Shown piece by piece: positions 22,006 through 31,435 of a stretch of DNA of 64,000 nucleotides; position 1 is the stretch's first letter, and every line of letters starts with the position of its first letter. The notes below the pieces were generated by a model that had not been told where the DNA came from, did no database searches, and saw nothing but the letters and a program-made list of their open reading frames with translations. Position numbers and translations under genes: made by a program. The stretch spans positions 46,163,001 to 46,227,000 of the forward strand of contig NC_091262.1 of the NCBI RefSeq assembly GCF_042477335.2, given 5' to 3'. This DNA is from Ovis canadensis. Its lineage: Eukaryota > Chordata > Mammalia > Artiodactyla > Bovidae.

Positions 22006-22091
22006 GATTTTGGGGGTGCTCATTAGAGTGGCAGTCATTGATAGTCCTAAATAGGTATCTGAGATCTCCCGGGGGCTCACAGGTGTATTGA
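21923..22091. repeat. 83-bp tandem duplication in the env remnant
   Basis: The unit starting 'gattttgggggtg' at 21,923 recurs at 22,006 (offset 83), with about a dozen differences. Both copies contain 'ggtatctgag' and 'ggctcacag'. Confidence 0.9.
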
Positions 22092-22099
22092 GTGTCTTC

Positions 22100-23371
22100 T
22101 TCTGTTTTTTTCTACGGCTTGACTTGTGAATAGTGAATCCAGGAGTCATGTCCTGGTACCTTGACTGCTGTGGGGGTAGAAAGTATTATAGGGTAGGGGC
22201 CCTTCCATGTGGGCTGGAGTTGAACCTTGGGGACCCATCTTTCCAGACTTTAATTAGGACTTGAGTCCCTGGAGCATATAGTGGTGACTCCTTACAATCT
22301 TTTGGGTCTTGGTTCATACCCCACAAGCTTATATCCTGTTGGAATTGCCCGGTGGCCATGGTATAAGACTGGAGGGTCTGAACCTCTGGATCTAGGAAGA
22401 GGTCATTGACATAAACAGAAGGTCTCCCATATAGCATCTCATAAGGACTAAGACCAACCTGTTCCTTAGGGCCAATGCGGGTGCGGAGGAGAGCTGTTGG
22501 TAAAGCCTCCTTCCATCCCAGGGAGGTCTCCTGGGTTATCTTTTTTTATTGCTGATTTAAAGAATTGGTTGGCTCTTTCTACTTTTCCTGAAGACTGAGG
22601 CTTCCAGGCACAATGGAGATAATAAGTAATGCCCAATGCTTTAGAGACCCCTTGGGTGACCTTAGAAGTAAATGATGTCCCATTGCCACTTTGTAATGAC
22701 CTGGGCAGACCAAATCTTGGAATGATTTTATGGAGCAGTTTTTTTACCACCTCCTCAACCTTCTCAGTATGGGTGGGAAAGCCTTCAATCCATCCCATGA
22801 ATGTATCTATCATGACTAATAGGTATTTATATCCTTGAGAAGCTGGCATCTAGGTGAAGTCCATCTGCCAGTCCTCTCCTGGGTAGGCCCCACATCATTG
22901 GACAGGCTGGGCCAGCTGGGGTCTTCGAGCTCCTTGGGGGTTGTTTAAATGGCAAGTGGGACAAGAGGAGACGACTTGTCTTATAGTTGTTTGGAAGCCT
23001 GTTCCTCTTAAGGACCTTTCTAGTAATCTTTGAAGGGCCTTTTCTCCTAAATGAGTGGTGGCGTGTAAGGAGTTAACCAACTTCCATTGGAGGTTTCCAG
23101 GCAGAAAAAGTCCCTCCTTTTGCAACCACCCCATATGATCTTCTTGAAAGCCCTCAGCTTTAAGAGTCTCACCTTCAGTATATGAAGAAGTTTCTGGCAA
23201 ATTAGTCTGTGGAACTAAGGTGGCAACCCCTATTAGGTTATGGTTCTGTAATGCAGCTCTCTTAGCAGCCTGATCAGCTGCTTGGTTCCTTTGTGCCACT
23301 TCCGTGCTCCCTTTTTGGTGTCCTTTACAGTGAGAGACTGAAACTTCAGTGGGCAGATGAACTGCCTCCAA
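22100..23371 (-). pseudogene. Retroviral integrase, degraded
   Basis: The minus-strand pieces 22,895-23,371, 22,466-22,849 and 22,186-22,437 give the three integrase domains in order. First is an HHCC zinc region (HATTHLG followed by CPTC). Second is the core, with the first catalytic Asp in MIDTF and the Glu in KVERAN. Third is a C-terminal region with APGTQVLIKVWKDG. The second catalytic Asp, normally in a DNG motif, is replaced: the sequence reads QSGNGTSF. Frame changes between the pieces confirm that it is non-functional. Integrase joins viral DNA to the host chromosome; this copy cannot. Confidence 0.85.
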
Positions 23372-23387
23372 GAGTCTAAGAATTTGA

Positions 23388-23760
23388 TCACCATATTTGA
23401 TTGGGGACCCTCAGGTGGTCAAGTGGCCCCTTTCTTTCCAGATAGCAGCCTGTGCATGTAGCACCATACTTGGAGTCAGTGTAAATGGCTCCTCTTTTTC
23501 CTTTTCTCAGCTCTAAAGCTCGAGTCAGGGCTATGAGCTCAGCTAATTGGGCTGAAGTACCTGGTGGCAGAGGATTAGCCTCTGTGATCTGCAAATTGGA
23601 GACTGCTGCATATCCGGCTCTTTTTTCCATCCAAGACAAAGCTGCTTCCATCAGTACGTCAGATTTCCTCAGGATTGGTCAGAGGATCTTCTTACAATCC
23701 CGCTTGGGGTGTTGTCCAGTGGTCCAAGGTTTCTAGACAAGAGTGAAAGGGGAGAGAGCC
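23388..23760 (-). pseudogene. Retroviral RNase H region, degraded
   Basis: The minus-strand piece 23,388-23,651 contains AELIALTRAL and YTDSKYG, the Glu and Asp motifs of retroviral RNase H, which degrades the RNA strand of RNA-DNA hybrids. It sits between RT and integrase as expected. A stop or frame change separates it from the integrase piece. Confidence 0.75.
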
Positions 23761-24199
23761 CTCGGGGGTAGGCAGGAGAGTGGCTGAGTTAAGAACCTCA
23801 CAAGGGGATATAGTGAGGCCTGGATTTTCCATCAGCATTACTTGATACCTGAGGATTCTTTGATCAGACATCCATAACCATTTAAGAGTTATTTTACTTG
23901 GTGGCTGGTAAAAATAGTTAGTTTGCTCCCAAAGGAGAGTTTTAAAGCATCTTCTATCATGATTGCAATAGCTGCAAGATTTCGAAGGCAGGGGGGCCAG
24001 CCTTGTGTGGTTGGATCGAGCCTTTTGGATAAGTAAGCTACAAGCTGGGGCTCAGATCCCAACCTTTAAGTTAACACTCCCAAGGCTGTTCCCTCTCTTT
24101 CATGGACATAAAGTTGGAATGCTTTTTCTGGGTCTGGCAACCTCAAGGCAGGTGCCTGAGTTAAGGCTTGTTTTAGTGTAGCCTCTGCCTTCTTTTGTG

Positions 24200-25180
24200 G
24201 AGTTCCCCACATCAGTAGGATTGAATCATCTCATCCCTTTAAGCTTTCATATAGGGCTGGGCAATTAGACCATAGTTGGATATCCAGATTCTACAATACC
24301 CAGTTAGCTCCAGGAAAGCTCGCAATTGTTTTTGAGTTGTGGGGGAGGGCAACTGGAGAATTCCTTGTACCCGATCAGAGGACAGCCTCCTGGACCCGTG
24401 TGTAATCTGAACTCCCAGGTAAGTAACCTTTGTCTCGACTGTCTGTGCCTTAGCATGGGAGACTTTATATCCCCTTTCTGCCAAAATGTTTAGAACCTGA
24501 ATTGCATGTTGTTGGGCACTTCTCATCTGGAGAGCAGATTAGTAGGTCATCTACATATTGTAATATTTTCCCATTAGGTCCCAGGTCCAGATCTAGGAGA
24601 TCCCGCTAAGGACCTGTCCAAACAGGTGGGGGCTATCTCTGAACCCCTGAGGTAATACTGTCCAAGTCATCTGTTGGTGTTTTTCTCCTGGGGCCTCCCA
24701 CTCAAAGGCAAAAAGATACTGGGATTCTTTAGCCACTGGTATGCAAAAAAATGCACCTTTGCGATCCAAGACTCTAAACCACTTGGCACTGGGTGGGTTT
24801 CTCCCAAGATTACATAGGGATTGGGTACTGTGGAATGGAGGGGGACTACAGCTTCATTTATGATCTGGAGATCTTGAACTATTCACCAGGTTCCGTCCTT
24901 TTTCTTTACTGAGAGGATTGGGGTGTTACATGGTGAACTGGTGGGGACCAGTAGCCCGCAAGCAAAGAATTTATTTATTAAAGACTGTAGTCCCTCCCGA
25001 GCCTCTCTTTTGAGGGGATATTGTTTCTGGTTAGGAAACCAAGTGGGATCTCGGAGGACAGTGATGACCGGTTCAGCTTGGTGGGCTCATTCAGGAATCC
25101 CCTGGTCCCACACCTGGGGGTTAATTTTGTCTTCCCATAGTTTTTGGTCCCTCTCTATTGGAGAAGGTGTAATCGGTTCT
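24200..25180 (-). pseudogene. Retroviral reverse transcriptase, degraded
   Basis: Minus-strand translation shows LPQGF (near 24,630) and the catalytic YVDD (24,546-24,557), followed by LLIC, as in gamma-type retroviruses. Upstream are SPCNTPILSVKK-type and DLQIINEAV-type fingers and palm sequences. The reading frame is broken by stops (for example just after a KKDGTW motif) and by shifts. A further open piece with thumb-region sequence lies at 24,239-24,526. The active-site tetrad itself is intact, but the enzyme cannot be made. Confidence 0.85.
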
Positions 25181-26130
25181 TCAGTAGTAACCAGGAGCTG
25201 TAAGAGCTCTAGGGGCTGAAAAACTTCCCATCACAAGGGTGGTCCCCAGTTTAGTGCGTATATCTCTTCCCAATAAGGAAGTAGGACACTCAGGGACCAC
25301 CAGAAACTGGTGGGAAAATATTTGTCCATCCCAGCAACAAAGAAGTGCTCGGGTGAATCTTTTAGTAGCTGCTTTTCCTGTAGCACCCAAAATGGTACAG
25401 GTTTGGGAGAAGAAGACTCCAGAGTAGGAGATCAAGACAGAGTAGGTAGCCCCCGTGTCAACCAAGAAATTCTCGGACCTACCTGCCACATCCAGTTGCA
25501 CCCTTGGCTCCAGCCCCGTGATGGTTATCTGTGACAGGTGGGCTGGCTGAAGTGGGCTGCTTCGGTCCTCTCGAACCATCGTGAAGGTAGGCTTGGCGCT
25601 TGACCTTGAGGCTCTTGGGTCCCAAGGGCAGAATGCCGCCCAGTGTCCCAATTGATGGCATTTGTAGCAAGCCATTTTAGGAGACTTGTCATGGTTTGGA
25701 CACTCTTTGGCCCAGTGCCCCACTTGTCTACAGATTAGGCATCTGCCTAGTACCTTGTCCTTCAAGGACTCGGGGTTTGCCATAGAGCTTCTCTGGAGGG
25801 CAGCCAGCATCTGAGCATGCCTTGTCTCTTTCCTTCTCTCCCTCTCTTGGGCCTTGGCCTTCTCCTGTTCTCTGTTATAAAAGGTATTGGTGGCTGTCTG
25901 GACCATCTCATCTAAAGAGGAAGCAGGGTACTGCTGCTGTAGCTGTTGTAACTTAATTCTGATATCTGATGCACATTGGGACAGGAATCTGTCCTTTAAA
26001 ATCACCTGTCCCTCTTAAGAGTCTAAGTCCAGATTGGTAAACTTTTGGAGGGCCTCTTTTAGCCTTTCCAGAAAGGCAATGGGGTTCTCATTGGGCTCCT
26101 GAGTTATTGCTAAGACTGGGCACAGTCCCA
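25181..26130 (-). pseudogene. Gag C-terminus (capsid, nucleocapsid) and protease
   Basis: One minus-strand frame, 25,181-26,005 (274 residues), carries two CCHC zinc knuckles: C89-C92-H97-C102 and C113-C116-H121-C126. The protease follows, with its DTG active site at residues 183-185 and LLGRD further on. Just upstream, past a stop at about 26,015, is a capsid homology-type motif (EPNENPIAFLERLKEAL). Nucleocapsid binds genomic RNA and protease cleaves Gag-Pol. In many gammaretroviruses a stop codon separates gag from pro; none is seen here between the knuckles and DTG. Two knuckles rather than one fit HERV-H/F-like relatives. Confidence 0.85.
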
Positions 26131-26261
26131 CAAGTAATAGGTTTCCTTCTATTTCCATGGGTGGACTTCCTTAGGGGTGAGTCTTTCTGAAGCTTATCCT
26201 ACCCAGTACTGTTGCAACCTGAGAGCCAGGCATCCCCCGGGTCAGGGTGCAGATCCCCAGG

Positions 26262-26480
26262 CAGGATGAGGCATGACAGCCTTCTAGAGATTGAATCCCT
26301 GGGCAGGTCGAGGCATGACAGCCTCCCGAGAATTGGGTCCCTGGGCAGGTCAAGGCATGACGACCTCCTGGTACCCCTGGACTGGCAGATCCCTGAGCAG
26401 GTTGAGGTGTGACAGCCTTTCAAGGACCAGATTCCTAGGCAAGTCAAGGCAGGTTGACCTCCTGGGACCCTCCGGACTGG
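26262..26480. repeat. 42-bp minisatellite inside the retroviral gag region
   Basis: About five units begin with 'cagg(a/t)(t/c)...aggcatgac' at 26,262, 26,304, 26,346, 26,398 and 26,440. The spacing is 42, 42, 52 and 42, so the period is a multiple of three. On the minus strand each unit adds 14 codons, giving Cys/Pro-rich or Leu/Pro/Arg-rich repeats depending on frame. Confidence 0.9.
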
Positions 26481-26530
26481 AGTTGGGCATCCCCAAGATC
26501 TCCAGCGTGACCAGTGCTGGGTGAGATTAA

Positions 26531-28040
26531 GGGGTTGTAGTCTTAACTCATTGCTGGTTTGTCCACCGTGGATGGGAATAGATATCATGATGTAAAGCAA
26601 TCCAAGCCTGTGCCCTGAGTCTGGGAAACCGTGTAACAGTCATAAGCCTTATCTTCTTACTCTGGACTTCCCTGGTGGCTCAGATGGTAAAGCCTCTGTC
26701 TACAATGCGGGAGACCTGGGTTCGAGCCCTGGGTTGGGTACTCTAAGGGATTGTAAATCACTGATTTCTTTCCCTAGTCCTCCATAAGAGCAGGTTAGGG
26801 TGTCTCCAATGGTAAACATTTCGTTGTCATAGACCCACTTTGGGTAATAACAGAAGTAGTGACAAAGGAGTGGGTTACTGGCCCTGTTAGGGACATTAAG
26901 GTATTTTAATAGTAGGCTAGGTGGAGCAATGTTGCCTACAAGGGGCAGGGTCCTGATTGTAGGAGTTAGTAATTGGCTTAAGAACAAATTTGTTTAGAGG
27001 CAACAGACCAGATGTTCCATAAAAGTGGAATGGAGATTTGATCCAGGGGGTTGTTGGTAACTTTAGGAGAAGGGTGGTAAGGGTTTGGGCCCAAACAGCC
27101 TGTGGGGCTAACTCCCAAAGTGGCAAACATTATCCCTGGAAGCCCAGTTGCCGTTGAAGGGATGCCAATTGATGGACTTCCAGCAGGCACTATGTGCCTG
27201 TCACCCGCCCTAGCAGGTTCACTGAGAGATGTCGATGTTGCACATGTTGTAGGAGACATGGAAGATGAAGGGCTGAGGGACTGGATATTATACAGTATTT
27301 CCCTCCCCAGGGCCAGCTATTTTCTGGGTGTCCCTCCAGAAGATTGTAGAGGTGACATTGTGGGCCTGGATGGGGCTCAGGAAAAAAGCATGAAACAGGA
27401 GGGAAGGGGACAGAGCACAACCTTTGAAAAGGATGACACAGCACAAGGGCATAATGTAAACTGATTAAAATCACCTGGGTCCAAGATGACACGTCAAATT
27501 CAAGCAAACCTTAATCCCCAATCTGTAAACTAAATGACACACCCAGAGGTGGCAGGACAGCTCCAAGGCACTGTCAAAAGACAGAGGAGTGGGTGGTTCC
27601 CCAGTGGCTGGGATGATCCTCCCGCTCATTAGCATATGAATTCACCTGGCTCTCAAAACCTAGCCAGGCGGCATTCCATGGCCCATACCCCGTAGGGTGG
27701 GCGCTTCCCTCTGAATCCTAACAAATCTACCTCTTACCTATAGCTTGTCTCTCGCTGAATTTCTGCAATGAGACATCAGAGCCTGAGCTTCATTAGGTCC
27801 TGAAGGCAGGCATCCTGGGTTTTGGCCGGGCTCAAGTCCCAGGAGAGAGAGCTGAAGGACAGGAGGAAAAAGCAGTGGGAAAAACGTGCCAAGGAATCCC
27901 CTTCATAGCCTGCAGGAAAATTTTCAAAATATCTGACTGGTGCTCACAGTTTTCATTGGCCTGATCCTTGGCACAAAGAAGAGTAAGGACAGAAGAACCC
28001 CAGTGGCTTGGGCAACAGTTACTGGGGCTCAGCAGATAGC
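26531..28040 (-). other. Retroviral 5' internal block of uncertain identity
   Basis: This is the place for matrix and early gag, but I see no matrix signature. Several minus-strand open pieces (26,700-26,987, 26,917-27,126, 26,978-27,259, 27,190-27,507 and 27,832-28,053) resemble no gag protein that I know. The non-coding-looking stretch at 27,500-27,850 has LTR-like composition and could be part of another retroelement. It may be a nested insertion or a divergent leader. Confidence 0.35.
26664..26738 (+). mobile_element. tRNA-sized SINE head (75 bp) inside the retrovirus
   Basis: The sequence runs from 'ggacttccctggtggctcag' to 'cctgggttggg' and is just the tRNA-like part of a Bov-tA/CHR-type SINE. 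It has an A-box-like TGGCTCAGATGG and a B-box-like GGTTCGAGCCC. No body or tail follows. Short direct repeats TACTCT flank it at 26,658-26,663 and 26,739-26,744. Confidence 0.8.
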
Positions 28041-28199
28041 GCCTTTGGGCCATGCTGAGGAGTAGCCCCTCCAGAGTCCCTCAGTTGTGCCCACTGCCAC
28101 CCGCCTGTTTGCGGGGGGCAGAGGGGGTTGGTTCGAGAAAACAAGAAATGAGAAATTGTAAAGGAATTTCGATTTCGTTAGGCATATGTCCCTCCAGCC

Positions 28200-28212
28200 A
28201 TAGGAGCAAGGA
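28200..28212 (-). other. Candidate retroviral major splice donor
   Basis: On the minus strand, in the leader between primer site and gag region, the sequence TTAAG|GTAAGAG is a near-consensus donor, placed where retroviruses splice to make subgenomic env RNA. Confidence 0.45.
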
Positions 28213-28419
28213 TCTCTTACCTTAACTGGAGGTCTTCTGGAATCTGAGACTGAGCCGCGAGAGCTTTCTGCTGAGTTCGTTTTTCGCTGTCCCGGTTTCC
28301 AGCACCATGGCCCTCTTGTGACTTTCCTTGCGCTGGGTTTTCTTTGCATTCTGCTGGGCTCCTGCTGTGCTTGGCCGCCTCCTTGCCGGGCCGCTCTGAG
28401 GTTGTTAGAGCCAGGTTAA

Positions 28420-28437
28420 ATCCGAGTCACGGCACCA
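28420..28437 (-). promoter_or_regulatory. Primer-binding site, tRNA-His type
   Basis: The minus-strand 18-mer TGGTGCCGTGACTCGGAT is complementary to the 3' end of tRNA-His, as in HERV-H-type elements. It lies 24 bases inside the LTR end rather than the usual few bases. A second TGGTGCCG occurs in that gap. Confidence 0.88.
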
Positions 28438-28461
28438 TATTACGCGGCACCACAATATTAC

Positions 28462-28973
28462 TGTCAGGCGAGTGTACATTCCTCCGTTCTGTCTCGTCAC
28501 AACAAAGATTTGGAGTGACGGACGTTAAAGCCCTCGGTGTGTCATAGCTCTCAGGTCTTGGACAGACCAGACCATGTTATAGCTCTTAGACAAATCAGTG
28601 TTACAGCTCCGTGTTACAGCTCTATTTTATTTAGATAATAACAGGAAAATCCATCCTTGAGGCGTGAGGGCATGTCGACCCAAAAACGCGAAGAGAAGAG
28701 CCCCCCAGTGTGCGGGGAGGGAGAGAAAGAGCGCACATGTGTGTGGTGGAGGGAGAGACCCCCCCAGCCCTTTGGCTCCTCTTTTTATGTGTTTTCTCTC
28801 CCCCTGGGCCTGCCCTATGTAAAGTGGGCTGGCCATGAGTGTTGCTTGTTCTACCCGAGGTCCTCACTCTGGTCCTTGGACCTCCCTTTGTTCTATTTTC
28901 ACGGGCTTTTCCCTTCCTTGTCTTTTAGCCACCACCATTCTGGACTCCTGTTTCCTAGTCTAACTACCTAATA
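28462..28973 (-). repeat. 5' LTR of the retrovirus
   Basis: It is homologous to the left LTR across its full length. The minus-strand start has decayed from TGTTAGG to TATTAGG, while the end CCTGACA (28,462) is intact. Promoter-like CATAAAAAG (28,782-28,789) and the polyadenylation signal AATAAA (complement 28,626-28,631) are present. A 13-bp tandem duplication (CGTGTTACAGCTC) next to the poly(A) region distinguishes it from the 3' LTR. Confidence 0.93.
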
Positions 28974-28989
28974 TTGTCATGTCTAGAGT

Positions 28990-29395
28990 TCATGAATGCT
29001 CATGAAAGTTTGCAGACTACACGATATTACTGTGTCTACTGTCCTACTTAGCCATGCACATCATAAGTATTCAGTAAATATTTGTGGAGTTGAATTGGCA
29101 GTTGGGGTAGATGAAACTGATCAATAACTTTTATCCACTACTTATACCCATTGTTTAATATATATATTATATATATGTTTATATATATATGAATAATCAT
29201 GTAGCTATATGATGAGACTTATGAGAACTCAATTTAATTGGAAAGAACCTATCCTCAATTTAATTGGAAAGAACTAAGTTGTAATTAATATGTATAGATT
29301 CTGAAGACTGAAGGTGTTTCAGTGAAGGTGGGGTGGGGACTCACTGTAGAGGTGCTTGCATTTTGAGAGATATCCCAGGCTGTCTGAACTCAGAA
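28990..29395. other. Unassigned sequence with a (TA)n tract and a 26-bp tandem duplication
   Basis: An AT dinucleotide-rich tract lies at about 29,158-29,192. The 21-mer CTCAATTTAATTGGAAAGAAC occurs at 29,228-29,248 and 29,254-29,274. Confidence 0.6.
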
Positions 29396-29399
29396 TAGA

Positions 29400-30055
29400 T
29401 TTAGATATCAAGAGATACTTACCTTGCAATTCCAATCCTAGTTATATACCCAAGAGAATTAGAAATGGGTTCACATCTTTTCCCCAGATGTTCCTAGCAG
29501 CATTTATTTTTAAGAGCCAAAATATAGAAACAAAACCAAATGTTTATCAGTTGATGAATAAATAAGCAAAATGCAGTGTAGTCATACAACGGAATATTAT
29601 TCATCAATGAAAGGAGTGGAGCATTGGTACATGCTATAAAATGGATGAATCTTGAGAATATTACACTAAAGGGAAAGAAGCTAGACACACAAAGCCACAT
29701 ATGATTCCATTTATATGCAATGTCTAGAACAGGCAAAACCATAGAGACAGAAAGTTAATATATTAGTGTGCCAGGAACTGGGGGCTACGGATGGAGAATG
29801 ACTGCTAATGTGTATGGAGTTTCTTTGAGGGAATGATGAAAATGTTCTGTGATGGTTGCACAACATAACCATGATACTAAAACACCTTGTATACAAATAT
29901 ATTGGGCCAGCCTGAAGGTTGATTCAGATTTTCCAGTAAGATGATACAGAAAAACCAGAATGAGCTTTTTTGGCAAACCCAATACTAAACCACTGAACTG
30001 TATACTGAAGGGGTGAATTTTATGGGATGTGAATTATACCTTTAAAGAGAGGGAT
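29400..30055 (+). repeat. L1M 3'-end fragment, split by a mariner MITE
   Basis: 'tgttcctagcagcatttatttttaagagcc', 'tacaacggaatattattcatcaatgaaagg', 'tcttgagaatattacactaaagggaaagaagctagacac', and the end 'aaaccactgaactgtatactg...ggatgtgaattatacc' are L1 ORF2-end and 3'-UTR sequence. Confidence 0.8.
29902..29982. mobile_element. Mariner-type palindromic MITE
   Basis: An 81-bp element with imperfect inverted repeats (TTGGGCCAGCC... and ...TTTGGCAAACCCAA) covers nearly all its length and is flanked by TA at 29,900-29,901 and 29,983-29,984. It resembles the short palindromic mariner derivatives of ruminants (usual start TTGGGTTGGCCAAAAAGTTC). It is inserted into the L1M. Confidence 0.88.
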
Positions 30056-30105
30056 ATACCTAAACTTGAAGATTCTGGATTTTTGGACGGGGCTAGAACA
30101 AGGAA

Positions 30106-30290
30106 GTAGTAGTGAAAGTTCTCAGTTGTATCCAACTCCTTGCAACTCCTCTGTCCATGGAATTCTCCAGGCAAGACTACTGGAGTGGGTAGCCATTCCC
30201 TTCTCCAGGGGGTCTTCCCAACCCAGGGATTGAACCTGGTTCGCCTGCATTGCAGTCAGATTCTTTACTTTCTGAGCCTCTAGGGTTGTA
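30106..30290 (-). mobile_element. Bov-tA SINE
   Basis: Reversed SINE with 'gaattctccaggcaagac', 'ccttctccagggggtc', 'gggattgaacctgg' and 'gcattgcagtcagattc'. The left end is truncated or decayed. Confidence 0.88.
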
Positions 30291-31279
30291 AGGATGTGAT
30301 AATTCTCATATTCTAGAGGGAAATGTATCTAGGTGCAGATCAGGTAGGGATGGATAGGTTTCTGGCTATCATGTTTCTTATGAAGCAGGCAGTGAAGTGA
30401 ATGGTTAGACTAGAAGGGTGTTGACAAGGGAGAACAGGATTTTAGGAACTTAAAGGAAGCTTCAGATTTTCTTCTTGATAGGGTCAAGGATGTGGTATGT
30501 GGTCATCCTGGTTTCAGTGTGAAGGTCAGCTTAGTTCAGAGGGGGAAAGTATCATAGGGAGCCTGATAGCAATCAACAATGAAGTTACTAGAGAAGATGG
30601 GAGAACAGAGACTAGACAGAAATATTAGAATTTTATTCTAAGACTATCCCCATATGATGAAAAATAGTTAAATCATAGTGGAAAGGAAACAAGGGCAATG
30701 ATTCGGAGAAGTTACTACATATGAAGGTATTCACTTGAAGAAATGCTTGAGTACCTTTTATGTGCCAGGCACTATTAAATAAAAGCATAGTTGTTTTCTT
30801 TATTTGAATTATTTTTTTAGAATAAGATCTTATGAGTGAAATTGTTCATTTTAAGAGTATGGGTATTTTATAGTTCTTGATACAGTAGGCTATATTATTT
30901 CTCTAAAAGGTTATACTAATTTTTGATGTCACCAGTAATATACAAGTGTGTTGTCTTAACCACAATTTCACCAGCAAAAATTCTTGGCTAATTGGATAGG
31001 CATAAAATTATTCTTCACTTTGATTATTGCTTCCATTATAGTGTTTCTATATTATGGAGTTGGCATCTGTGGGAGCATGAAGGAATTCAAAGCCTTTATA
31101 TTTGCTCCCTCATCTGGAATAGCTTCCTTAAAGAATATGGATTTTTAAGGACCCTAGGAATCAAACCAGTCCCTAATTTGAATCAGCTCAAAACTACTGT
31201 TACTCAGTGGTGTTCTGCTTATTTCTTAAATGGTATTCACATTTAAACTATATTTAGCTATAATTCCAATTCCCATTCA
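30291..31279. other. Old unassigned sequence with MIR/L2-like scraps
   Basis: 'gagtaccttttatgtgccaggcactatt' near 30,750 looks like a reversed MIR or L2 end. The 84-codon frame at 30,992-31,246 has no recognisable domain. Confidence 0.35.
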
Positions 31280-31435
31280 ACTAACTTAATTCTCATAATT
31301 TGGTGTTGTAGGTATTAACTAACTTCATGTTGCATATGAGAAGATAGAGGCTAGTTCACTTGCCCAGGGTCACTTGACCTGTAAGTGAAAGAGACAGGAT
31401 TTAAATGCAGCCAGTTATTATTTCTCAAACTCTGT
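31280..31435 (-). repeat. MIR SINE
   Basis: 'tgttgcatatgagaagatagaggctagttcacttgcccagggtcacttgac' and 'gatttaaatgcagcc' follow the reversed MIR. Confidence 0.72.

Larger units (their letters stand above)
20907..28973 (-). mobile_element. Class I (gamma-like) endogenous retrovirus, tRNA-His primed, minus strand
   Basis: A near-complete proviral structure of about 8.1 kb. Two LTRs lie in the same orientation, with a 4-bp target duplication TTGT at 20,903-20,906 and 28,974-28,977. A purine tract sits next to the left LTR and a primer-binding site next to the right LTR, so it reads right to left. Gag, protease, RT, RNase H and integrase remains appear in that order on the minus strand. Env is reduced to a transmembrane-subunit piece. 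Class I affinity rests on the 4-bp duplication, the pol motifs and the His primer as in HERV-H-type elements. Ten substitutions in the first 148 aligned LTR bases show it is not recent. Stops and frame breaks throughout make it defective. It lies antisense to the inferred host gene. Confidence 0.92.

Noticed and set aside
24923..25219. Forward frames across 22.6-27.5 kb
   Set aside because: All lie antisense to the minus-strand retrovirus and show no motifs of their own.
26262..26480. CRISPR-like regular repeats
   Set aside because: The units are contiguous 42-bp tandem copies with no unique spacers, inside a retrovirus in a mammalian genome. It is a minisatellite.
26664..26738. A functional tRNA gene
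   Set aside because: A- and B-box-like sequences are present, but the sequence is a SINE head: it reads as the standard 'cttccctggtggctcag' unit and is flanked by target-site repeats.
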